From Capra hircus (Eukaryota > Chordata > Mammalia > Artiodactyla > Bovidae): a DNA stretch of 64,000 nucleotides. This document shows positions 34,229 to 43,699 of the stretch, piece after piece. The translations under genes were made by a program, and so were the position numbers. The stretch is taken from the NCBI RefSeq assembly GCF_001704415.2, contig NC_030811.1, positions 7,150,054 to 7,214,053 of the forward strand, written 5' to 3'. The notes under the pieces are model-generated. The model was not told where the DNA came from. It ran no database searches and was given only the letters and a program-made list of their open reading frames with translations. Positions within the stretch are counted from its first letter, which is position 1; each line of letters begins with the position of its first letter.

Positions 34229-34645
34229 TTGCAGTGGTAAGGGCCAGCAGAACACCGTGTAGTGTCCTTGCCATTTAGGGGTTAGATATGAGTGGGACTG
34301 AACTATCATAGAGAATTTGTCTCTTATTTGGAGGGATGCGTATGGAAGATTGGAGAGTGGTCAAGGTTATCTATATGTTGCTGAAGGGCATCGTGTATCT
34401 GGGCAAGTAAGGGAAAAGGAAGGTGTGATGGCAGTTTGGGACTGTCTTGGGAAGGGAGGATCTTAAAGGTACTATGGGCCACCAATACATGGCCTCGAGT
34501 GGACTGATATTTAGAGGGTTTCTTGGTAAGGCCCAGACCTTTAAGAGGTCTAAAGGGAGGAGTTTAATCCAATCTTGATGGAGTTTGATTGTTAATTTGG
34601 TCAGAGTTTCATTTAGGATTTGCTTGTCTGGGGAGGCCTTACAAA
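34229..34645 (-). pseudogene. ERV A integrase C-terminal part
   Basis: The minus frame 34371-34721 carries QILNETLTKL and ISPLEAMYWWP, matching the core end and C-terminal region of class I integrase. Downstream, decayed sequence near 34290-34230 keeps a PKWQG-like block of the C-terminal domain. The first part of the frame (beyond 34645) is BovB sequence, not retroviral. Confidence 0.75.
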
Positions 34646-36518
34646 TAGCTGTGAAAAGTGAAAAGCAAAGCAGAAAAGGAAAGATATAAGCATCTGAATG
34701 CAGAGTTCCAAAGAATAGCAAGAAGAGATAAGAAAGCCTTCTTCAGCGATCAATGCAAAGAAATAGAGGAAAACAGCAGAATGGGAAAGACTAGAGTTCT
34801 CTTCAAGAAAATGAGAGATACCAAGGGAACATTTCATGCAAAGATGGGCTCGATAATGGACAGAAATGATATGGACCTAACAGAAGCAGAAGATATTAAG
34901 AAGAGGTGGCAAGAATACACAGAAGAACTGTACAAAAAAGATCTTCATGACCCAGATAATCACGATGGTGTAATCAGTCACCTAGAGCCAGACATCCTGG
35001 AATGTGAAGTCAAGTGGGCCTTAGAAAGCATCATTACGAACAAAGCTAGTGGAGGTGATGGAATTCCAGTTGAGCTGTTTCAAATCCTGAAAGATGATGC
35101 TGTGAAAGTGCTGCACTCGATATGCCAACAAATTTGGAAGACTCAGCAGTGGCCACAGAACTGGAAAAGGTCAGTTTTCATTCCAATCCCAAAGAAAGGC
35201 AATGCCAAAGAATGCTCAAACTACCACACAATTGCACTCATCTCACAAACTAGTAAAGTAGTGCTCAAAATTCTCCAAGCCAGGCTTCAACAACATGTGA
35301 ACCGTGAACTTCCTGATGTTCAAGCTGGTTTTAGAAAAGGCAGAGGAACCAGAGATCAAATTGCCAACATCTGCTGGATCATGGAAAAAGCAAGAGTTCC
35401 AGAAAAACATCTATTTCTGCTTTATTGACTATGCCAAAGCCTTTGAGTGTGTGGATCACAATAAACTGTGGAAAATGTTGAGAGAGATGGGAATACCAGA
35501 CCATCTGACCTGCCTCTTGAGAAATCTGTATGCAGGTCAGGAAGCAACAGTTAGAACTGGACATGGAACAACAGACTGGTTCCAAATAGGAAAAGGAGGA
35601 CATCAAGGCTGTATATTGTCACCCTACTTATTTAACTCATATGCAGAGTACATCATGAGAAACACTGGACTGGAAAAAAACACAAGCTGGAATCAAGATT
35701 GCCGGGAGAAATACCAGTAACGTCAGATATGCAGATGACACCACCCTTATGGCAGAAAGTGAAGAGGAACTAAAAAGCCTCTTGATGAAAGTGAAAGAGG
35801 AGAGTGAAAAAGTTGGCTTAAAGCTCAACATTCAGAAAACAAAGATCATGGCATCTGGTCCCATCACTTCATGAGAAATAGATGGGGAAACTGTGGAAAC
35901 AGTGTCAGACTCTATTTTGGGGGGCTCCAAAATAACTGCAGATGGTGACTGCAGCCATGAAATTAAGCGATGCTTGCTCCTTGGAAGAAAATTTATGACC
36001 AACCTAGATAGCATATTCAAAAGCAGAGACATTACTTTGCCGACTAAGGTCCGTCTAGTCAAGGCTATGGCTTTTCCAGTGGTCATGTATGGATGTGACG
36101 GTTGGACTGTGAAGAAGGCTGAGTGCCGAAGAATTGATGCTTTTGAACTGTGGTGTTGGAGAAGACTCTAGAGAGTCCCTTGGACTGCAAGGAGATCCAA
36201 CCAGTCCATTCTGAAGGAGATCAGCCCTGGGATTTCTTTGGAAGGAATGATGCTAAAGCTGAAACTCCAGTACTTTGGCCACCTGATGCGAAGAGTTGAC
36301 TCATTGGAAAAGACTCTGATACTGGGAGGGATTGGGGGCAGGAGGAGAAGGGGACGACAGAGGACAAGATGGCTGGATGGCACCACTGACTCGATAGAGG
36401 TGAGTCTGAGTGAACTCCGGGAGTTGGTGATGGACAGGGAAGTCTGGCGTGCTTCGATTGATGGGGTCGCAAAGAGTCGGACACGACTTGAGAGACTGAA
36501 CTGAACTGAACTGAACTG
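34646..36518 (+). mobile_element. BovB LINE, longest copy in the window
   Basis: The plus frame 34658-35428 is 256 codons of the region upstream of and into RT (KKAFFSDQCKEIEENSRMGK, GGDGIPVELFQILKDDA, FRKGRGTRDQIANICWIMEK). A shift leads to 35304-35720, with FIDYAKAFECVDHNKL (motif A) and GGHQGCILSPYLF (motif B). Another shift gives the YADD stretch near 35727. The C-terminal region follows to the tail at about 36510. It splits integrase A. Endonuclease is missing, so it is 5'-truncated. Confidence 0.93.
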
Positions 36519-36615
36519 GCTCTCCCAACCTTACCGGAGGACTGAGGTAATAAGGAATGTGAAACCTCCAAGGAATTTGAAGGCTTCGTGCAATATTTTG
36601 GCTGATTTGGGTCAT
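36519..36615 (-). pseudogene. ERV A integrase, core piece
   Basis: Minus frames at 36221-36571 and 36301-36615 read ISQNIARSLQIPWRFHIPY and PQSSGKVGRA, the same core region kept by provirus B. A frameshift separates them. The upstream pol of provirus A is absent: L1 follows. Confidence 0.72.
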
Positions 36616-37398
36616 TTCATTAACCTATCTGTCTGTTTTTGCTCCAACCATTCTGTCTTGATTACTGTTGATATTGTTTCGATTACAGAGAGCATAATTC
36701 CTCCCACTTTTTTCTTCTTTCTCAAAATTGTTTTGCCTTCTCAAAATCTTTTGTGTTTCCATACAAATTTTTAAATTATTTCTTCTAGATCTTTAAAAAT
36801 GCCATTGGCATTTTGATAGGGATTGCATTGAGCCTGTAAATCACCTTGGGTAGTATGGTCATTTTATCAGTATTAATTCTTCCAATTCAAGAATGTAATA
36901 TGTCTTTCTACCTGTTTGTGTTGTCTTCATTTTCTTTCATCAGTGTGGTATAGTTTTCAGAGTCCAGGTCTTTCATCTCCTTTAGGTAGGCTTACTCCTA
37001 GGTATTTCTTTCTTTTTTTGTGAAAAGATAAATGGGATTGTTTTCCTTAATTTCTCTTTTTGATAGTTCTTTGTTAGTGTATAGAAATGCAGCAGATTTC
37101 TCTGTATTAATTTTGTGTCTTGCACTTCTCTGACCTCCCTGATGAGCTCTAGTAGTTTTCTTTAGGATTTCCTATATATAGTATCATGTCATTTGCAAAC
37201 AGTGACAGTTTTACTTCTCCCTTTCTGATGTGGATTCCTTTTATTTCTGTTTCTTTTCTGATTACTGTGGCTAGGACTTCCAAAACTATGTTCAGTCAAA
37301 GTGGTAAGAGTGGGCATTATCAACTTGCTCCTGATCCTAGACTGAGTCTTTTCAGCTTTTCACTGTTGACTATGATGTTTGCTATGGTTTTGTCATTG

Positions 37399-37608
37399 TT
37401 GTTATTTAGTCACCAAGTCATGTCCAATTCTTTTGGGACCACGTGAACTGTAGCTGCCAGGGTCTTCTGTCCCTGGGACTTCCCAGGCAAGAACACCTGG
37501 AGTGGGTAGCCATTCCCTTCTCCAAGGGATCTTCCCCACCCAGAGATTGAACCCACATCTCTTCCATTGGCAGGTGGCTTCTTTCCCACTGAGCCACCAG
37601 GAAAGCCC
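37399..37608 (-). mobile_element. Bov-tA SINE nested in L1
   Basis: Reversed A unit, then reversed tRNA-like head ending gagccaccaggaaagccc. The minus frame 37410-37610 is just this SINE. Confidence 0.87.
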
Positions 37609-37644
37609 ATGGGTTTGTCATATATGGCCTTTCTTGTGTTGAGG

Positions 37645-38133
37645 TAGACATTACTTTGTCAACAAAGGTCATCTAGTCAAGGCTATGGTTTTTTTCAGTG
37701 GTCATGTATGGATGTGAGAGTTAGACTATAAAGAAAGCTGAGCCCCGAAGAATTGATGCTTTTGAACTCTGGTGTTGGAGAAGACTCTTGAGAGTCCCTC
37801 GGACTGCAAGGAGATCCAACCAGTCCATCCTAAAGGAAATCAGTCCTGAATATTTATTGGAAGGAATGATGTTGAAGCTGAAACTCCAATATTTTGGCCA
37901 CCTGATTCAAAGAGCTGACTCATTTGAAAAGACCCTGATGCTGGGAAAGATTGAAGGTGGGAGGAGAAGGGGGCGACAGAGGATGAGATGGTTGGATGGC
38001 ATCACCGACTCAATGGACATGGGTTTGGGTGGACTCTGGGAGTTGGTGCTGGGCAGGGAGGCCTGGCATGCTGCAGTTCATGGGATGGCAAAGAATCAGA
38101 CACGATTGAGTGACTGAACTGAACTGAATTGAT
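37645..38133 (+). mobile_element. BovB LINE, 3' end fragment
   Basis: Plus frame 37788-38117 covers the post-RT region and the tail (gaactgaactgaattgatg). 5'-truncated just before the KKAEPRRIDAFEL region. Confidence 0.88.
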
Positions 38134-38395
38134 GTTCCCTTTATGTCCAATTCCTGGAGATTTTTTTAAATTATAAATGGATGCTGAATTTTATTAAAAA
38201 CTTTTTCTACATCTATTGAGATAATTGGATTTTTTTTTATTCTTCAGTTTGTTAACATGGTATATCACACTGATTGGTTTGCAGAAATCAAAAAATCCTC
38301 ATATCCCTAGGATAAATTCCACTTGATCCCGGTATATGACACTTTTAATGTATTATTCGATTTGGTTTGCTAATTTTAAAAATTTTGCTATTCAT

Positions 38396-38808
38396 AAGAC
38401 TGAAGAGAAAAAGCAAATATTGGCTACAAACAATGAACAAAAGGCAAATACAAACAGCAGCTAACAGTCCTGAATTTCTAGACTTAAGCTCTAAAAGGAT
38501 GTCAACACTCAGGACCCTATGACATGTAATCATGATGTCAATCACCTCAAAACAGAAATCTAGCTCATGAGAAACTGCTTTGTTTTAATAACAGAAAGGC
38601 ATTTTTCATGATGGGCAGAGCTTTCCACAAAGAAAAGCAACACTTGCAATTTATGGAGCCAACAAAAAAGATATTTTTATAGTGTCCCACTCCTTAATCA
38701 GCTATACTCCAAAACAAAATATAAAAAAAAATTTTAGGTCTCCCCCTCTAATAGTTGCTCTACCCATCAGTTTTGCTTTTCCTAAATACTTTAACGTTTT
38801 AGAATGTT
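38396..38808. other. No gene recognised
   Basis: AT-rich sequence with no open frame that shows a domain. Confidence 0.4.
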
Positions 38809-39250
38809 GTTGTTATTCAGTCACTAAGTGCTGTCTGACGCTTTGCAACCCTATGGACTGCAGCATGCCAGGCTTCCCTGTCCATCACCAACTCCCAGAA
38901 CTTGCTCAAACTTGTGTCCATCGAGTTGGTGATACCCTCAACCATCTCATCCTCTTCCCCTTCTCCTCCTGCTTTCAATCTTTCCCAGCATCAGGGTCTT
39001 CTCAATGAGATAGCTCTTTGCATCAGGTAGCCAAAGTATTTGGAACTTCAGCCTAAGTATCAGTCCCTCTCATGACTATTCAGAATTGATTTCCTTTAGG
39101 ATTGACTTGTTTGATCTCCTTGCAGTCCAAGGGACTCTCAAGAGTCTTCTGTAACACCACAGTTTGAAAACATCAGTTCTTTGGCACTCAGCCTTCTATA
39201 TGGTCCAACTCTCACATCTATACATGACTACTGGCAAAACCAGTAGTCAT
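38809..39250 (-). mobile_element. BovB LINE, 3' end fragment
   Basis: Reversed tail (gttattcagtcactaagtgc) and the ctactggcaaaacca end. More diverged than other copies. Confidence 0.82.
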
Positions 39251-39571
39251 TTTAGAATGTAGGAGTGGGTTAAAAATGATGTTGCATTTTTGCTATTTTT
39301 ATCTCATTTGTTTAAAATAGTGTGCTATTCATTTTCACATAAACTAGTCTCCTAGTCCTAGCTTTGGAAAATTCTGTTTATTTTCTTCACCTGTGTAAGT
39401 CCAGATACAGAACTTTAAGCTTTCGATGTTGGATGTACTTGCTTTTGAAAAGGAAATATTGCTATGCCACAACCTGTGATCAGCTATCATAAATAATCCA
39501 CCCACAGAATCTGGGTTGTATGAATGTGATGCTTCTAAATCCTCTTACATAATAGATTTAGATGATCCAAA
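39251..39571. other. No gene recognised
   Basis: AT-rich. Nothing identified. Confidence 0.4.
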
Positions 39572-39696
39572 GAGCCTGCAATACAGGAGACTCGAGTTCA
39601 GTCCCTAGGTTGGGAAAACATCCTAGAGAAGGGCATGGCAACTCACTCCAGTGTTCTTGCCTGGAGAATTTCTGTCACAAAAAGTTGGACATGACT
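39572..39696 (+). mobile_element. Bov-tA SINE, truncated
   Basis: It keeps cctgcaatacaggagactcg and agttggacatgactt but has lost part of the A unit. Plus orientation. Confidence 0.72.
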
Positions 39697-40087
39697 TCAT
39701 TTTCACCTTGTTTCACAGAGTTAAAAGCTGTCACTGTCATCAGTATTCTTTGTACATCAACAGGGTGCATGGCAGTAAGCTTTCACTCTATTTTCACTAA
39801 AAACATCTACAGACTAAATATTGGTGTTCTTTGGGAAGCAGACTATCACTTATGTGCATTCTTTTCCATTGGTTACAATAATTTTTTCTTGCAGAGTAAA
39901 TAAAGATGACCAGCAGCTTCTCAATATGCAAAAGACTGTCAATTTCCAGTTGACCCTTGCTAAAATATCATGGGAAGGAAAAAAACAATTCACTGCTAAA
40001 TAAATAAATTCTTGAGGGAAGCTGTCAATCATGCCTTTTTGCAATCTATCCTGAATAATTTGCTTCAGGCTCATTTAAAAGGCTGCC
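39697..40087. other. No gene recognised
   Basis: Short frames at 39562-39903 and 39850-40074 overlap on opposite strands. No domain. Confidence 0.4.
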
Positions 40088-40398
40088 TATGGGCTTCCCT
40101 GGTGGCTCAGCGGTAAAGAATCCTCCTGCCAATGCAAGAGACACAGGTTCCATCCCTAGGCTGGGAGAATCTCACATACTGCAGAACAACTAAGCCTGTG
40201 TGCCACAAGTACTGAGCTTGTGCTCTAGAGCCCACATGTCGCAACTACTGAAGCCCACGTGCCCTAGAGCCCATGCTTCCCAGCAAGAGAAACCCACACT
40301 CCCTGCAACTGGAGATTAGCCCCAGTCTCTGCAACTAGAGAAAAGCCCAGGTGCAGCAGCAAAGACCAAGTGCAGTCAAAAAAATAAATAAATAAAGG
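40088..40398 (+). mobile_element. CHR-type tRNA SINE
   Basis: It starts gggcttccctggtggctcag, has the box-B-like caggttccatccctaggc, then the CHR body (catgtcgcaactactgaagc) and ends in an (AAAT)n tail. The lack of the A unit separates it from Bov-tA. Confidence 0.82.
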
Positions 40399-40832
40399 CT
40401 ACACAAATTTACCCAGCCAGCATTTTTCCTTTTGCCTGGCCAACTCGTTACTCATTGCTCATCAGATAGAGCAATTTAGGACAGATTCCATGGGAAGCAC
40501 ATGGCACTTAATGGGAAGAAGTCCTCAGAAAAAAGGACAGGTAGGGATCTCAGAAGAGACAGGGAGGATTCTCATTGTGCTGGCTGATTTTGAGTTCTTT
40601 TCCTACCTACTTACCCTAAACAAAAAGGCTGACTAAAAGCATCAAATATATCATCAAGAGTGTTCTGTATAAAGTGGGGCTGGCTGGTAGGATTTTGCAA
40701 ACCTGCTTAGCCATTAGACTCTTGGTAAGACTTTGTCTGAGAGGAATTGTCAGAGACCTGAGTGCCATCTGAGGGTGGGAGGGAGGGGCTGGGTGGGCAG
40801 GGAAGACAAGGACTAGGGAAGCCCAAAGTGAC
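40399..40832. other. No gene recognised
   Basis: Nothing identified. A G-rich patch lies at about 40775-40800. Confidence 0.4.
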
Positions 40833-41105
40833 CACTGCTACTGCTAAGTCGTTTCAGTCATGTCTGACTCTGTGCAACCCCATAGATGGCAGCCCATCAG
40901 GCTCCCCTGTCCCTGGGATTCTCCAGGCAAGAATACCAGAGTGGGTTGCCATTTCCTTCACCAATGGATGAAAATGAAAAGTGAAAGTGAAGTCGCTCAG
41001 TTGTGTCCGACTGTTAGCGACCCCATAGACTGCAGCCCACCAGGCTCCTCCATCCATGGGATTTTCCAGGCAAGAGTACTGGAGTGGGATGCCATTGCCT
41101 TCTGC
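40833..41105 (-). mobile_element. BOV-A2 SINE (dimer)
   Basis: Two reversed A units with linker gaaaagtgaaagtgaagtcg. Minus orientation. Confidence 0.85.
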
Positions 41106-41339
41106 CACAAGCTTGTCTAATTACTAACCTGCACTCAGGAAGCCTCTTGACCTGCTCTTACAGGAGCAGACACAGTATTCTTTCCCTATTTCCTTTCTAC
41201 TCCCTCTCTAGGGAGCCCTGGGACAGGCTCCAGTACTTCTCATGTAAATGCCATCTCTACCCCTTCACCTCCCGAGGAAGGAAGAGTCCAGATGCTTATC
41301 TCCTAAAAAAAGAGGTCATTAAATTTGGGGGCTACTCTA

Positions 41340-41695
41340 CAGTTGGAGAAGACTCTTAAGAGTCCCTTGGACTACAACGAGATCCAACCAGTCCATTCTA
41401 AAGGAGATCAGTCCTAGATGTTCTATGGAAGGAATGATGCTAAAGCTGAAACTCCAGTACTTTGGTCACCTCATGCAAAGAGTTGACTCATTGGAAAAGA
41501 CTCTGATGTTGGGAGGGATTTGGGGGCAGGAGGAAAAGGGGATGACAGAGGATGAGATGGCTGGATGGCATCACCGACTTGATGGACGTGAGCTTGAGTG
41601 AACTCCGGGAGTTGGTGATGGACAGGGAGGCTGGCATGCTGCAGTTCATGGGGTGGCAAAGAGTCAGACACGACTGAGCCACTGAACTGAACTAC
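41340..41695 (+). mobile_element. BovB LINE, 3' end fragment
   Basis: Reads from the ttggagaagactcttaagag stretch to the tail gagccactgaactgaac. It abuts the unnamed minus frame that ends at 41699. Confidence 0.87.
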
Positions 41696-41698
41696 AGT

Positions 41699-41902
41699 TC
41701 AGTTCAACAGATACTCATTTAATTCCATATGTGCAAGAAAGCTGAAAACCTTGGTAGTTTCTTCTGTTTGATTCTGCCTAACTAAAAGCTCTGCTGCGTT
41801 TATGTACTGTCGATGAACATCAGCTTCAAAGGAACAGTTCTGTCCAGCCAAAAGGCCAAAATCTCCGGGGGGTGGGAGGGGGGGGACAATTTCCGGGTCC
41901 AT
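41699..41902 (-). other. Unnamed 67-codon minus-strand frame
   Basis: The ATG at 41902 gives a protein-like composition without obvious repeat origin, including AGQNCSFEADVHRQYINAAE. It starts 70 bases beyond the SLC26A2-like stop on the same strand. It could be part of that transcript's 3' end, a second retrocopy or chance. A G-rich run at 41867-41886 lies in it. I do not recognise it. Confidence 0.3.
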
Positions 41903-41971
41903 GGTACGAAATGCTGCACACCGGAAATTTTAAACAACTGGCTAGACAGTATTCCTCCCTTCCATCTACTC

Positions 41972-42690
41972 TCAATCACTGGAAAAGCTCAGACCATTAG
42001 GAACATACATATCTTCCAAATTTTAAGAGTGTTCTGCAAAAGTCATTCTTCACATGCACTGTAAAAGAGATTTTCCTCTTCGTTTCTCCAGTACTCTCCC
42101 TGGGTTAGGGAGTCCCTCAGAGAGGGATTGCACTTAGCCAGCAGAACCTGTATGCCAATGGCCTCATGAACCCTGAGAAATTCTTTCATCATGTGGATCC
42201 CTGCTGGATCTAAAAGCTGTGCTGCACTGCAGTCAGTCACGATGGTGTGGAACTCTAAGGAGTCATGGGAAAGTTGCACTGAAAACTTCATCCTGGATTC
42301 CAGTGAGAGCGGCTATTTCCCTTTTGATCTTTTTCTTTGCTACCTTCTTCTGAGCTGCCTATGAAATGATTGGATGGTATCACCGGCTCAATGGACATGA
42401 GTTTCAGCAAGCTCTGGAATTTGGTGATGGACAGGGAGGCCTGGTGGGCTGCAGTCCATGGGGCTGCAAAGACCCGGAGGCGACTGAGCGACTGAACTGA
42501 ACTGAAGTTACTAAGACTGGATTGGGGGGTGGGAGGTTTATAAAGAAGATTTAAAATATTCTCTGTTCGTGTAGTAGAGAGTGGATTCAAAGTGGACAAC
42601 CTTGATGGCTGACTTAGCCTGACAGGTCTTGTAGGCAGACATGGATTCAAAGATTTCAGGCTCTTTTGTTGGGCCAAGCAATGAAGTCTT
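41972..42690 (-). pseudogene. SLC26A2-like processed pseudogene, 3' coding end
   Basis: SLC26A2 is a plasma-membrane sulfate/anion exchanger. Its C-terminal cytoplasmic STAS domain is what remains. On the minus strand, SMSAYKTCQAKSAIKV and YYTNREYFKS start the domain. After a BovB scrap (42361-42512) come LTGIQDE, then frame 42043-42291 with FHTIVTDCSAAQLLDPAG, EAIGIQVLLAKCNP and RDSLTQGEY. The last codons lie in another frame (VPNGLSFSSD) before a stop at 41974-41972. At least two frameshifts and in-frame stops exist. The lack of introns across the STAS region suits a retrocopy, though I see no poly(A). The naming SLC26A2 rests on the C-terminal end. Another SLC26 member is possible. Confidence 0.75.
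42361..42512 (+). mobile_element. BovB tail fragment inside the SLC26A2-like copy
   Basis: Starts gattggatggtatcaccgg and ends gagcgactgaactgaactga. Plus orientation, so opposite to the pseudogene. Confidence 0.88.
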
Positions 42691-42821
42691 TACATCTGAG
42701 TGTAGAGGATGAGCCAAAACATAGAAAAACCAACCCCAATAAGCAGGCCTATTTCAGTACTTAGTTCAGAGGACAACACAGTACCAAATGAGATAACTGT
42801 ATCCATTCAGCTAATTCTCCA

Positions 42822-42950
42822 CATTGTCCATGGAATTCTCTAGGCCAGGATACTAGAGTGGGTAGCCGTTTCCTTCTCCAGGGGATCTTCTTGACCCGGG
42901 TCTCCTGCATTGCAGGTGGATTGTTACCAGTATTGCCACCTGTCAAGTGG
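42822..42950 (-). mobile_element. Bov-tA SINE, partial
   Basis: ccatggaattctctaggcca, then a reversed head (ctcctgcattgcaggtgga) remain. Minus orientation. Confidence 0.75.
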
Positions 42951-42989
42951 GAGACTGGGTTAGATTTCACAATAGGGAGACTATAGAAC

Positions 42990-43290
42990 TGGTTATTGGT
43001 GTATTCATATATTTGATTTTTTCCTGGTTCTCTGTTGGGAGATTGTACCTTTCCTAGAATTTGTCCACTTCTTCCATGTTGTTCATTTTATTGGCGAGAT
43101 TGTTTTAGCTATCCAGGGTCATTTGTGTTCCCATACAAATAGTAAAATTTTGTGTTCTAATTCTGTGAGAAATGCCATTGGTTACTTGATAGAAATTGCA
43201 TTGGGTCTGTAGATAACTTTGGATAGTATAGAACAGTATCATGACAGACATTTTCACAATATTGATTCTTCCAATCCATGAACATATATA
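42990..43290 (-). mobile_element. L1 ORF2 antisense fragment
   Basis: The phrases catttgtgttcccatacaaa, then gatagaaattgcattgggtc and attgattcttccaatccatg match antisense L1, as at 36.7-36.9 kb. It ends in a (TA)n run at about 43284-43297. Confidence 0.68.
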
Positions 43291-43497
43291 TATATACAGT
43301 TGCCTCCTGCCTCTCTGGGCGGCTCTCCAAGATCAGCAAGTGGGCCTCCCTCAGGCTCCTGTCATATTACTGCTTCTGCACGGGGTCTCAGAGCATGAGA
43401 GATTTTTGTCCATGCCCTTTGAGAGTGGGGTCTCTGCTTTCCATGCCTTCTCACTCTCCCATGTGTAAGCCCTGTAGCCTTCAAAGTTGCATGTTTT

Positions 43498-43699
43498 GGA
43501 GCTTCTCAGGTGGCTCAGTTGTAAAGAATCTGCCCACAATGCAGAACACGTGCATTCGATCCCTGGGTCAGGAAGATCCCCCACAGCAGGGAATGGTTAC
43601 CCACTCGAGGATTCTTGCCTGGAGAATCCCATGGACAGAGGAGCCTGGCGGACTACAGTCCATGGGGTCACAAAGAGCCAGACACAACTTAGCAATGAC
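43498..43699 (+). mobile_element. Bov-tA SINE
   Basis: Head gagcttctcaggtggctcag, then gtaaagaatctgcccacaat and the A unit to gccagacacaacttagc. Plus orientation. Confidence 0.88.

Larger units (their letters stand above)
36616..38395 (-). mobile_element. L1 ORF2 antisense, nested with SINE and BovB
   Basis: The phrases gatagggattgcattgagcc, then ttgggtagtatggtcatttt and (after the insertions) ggatgctgaattttattaaa follow the antisense of L1 ORF2 in order. Interrupted at 37399-37608 and 37645-38133. Confidence 0.7.
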
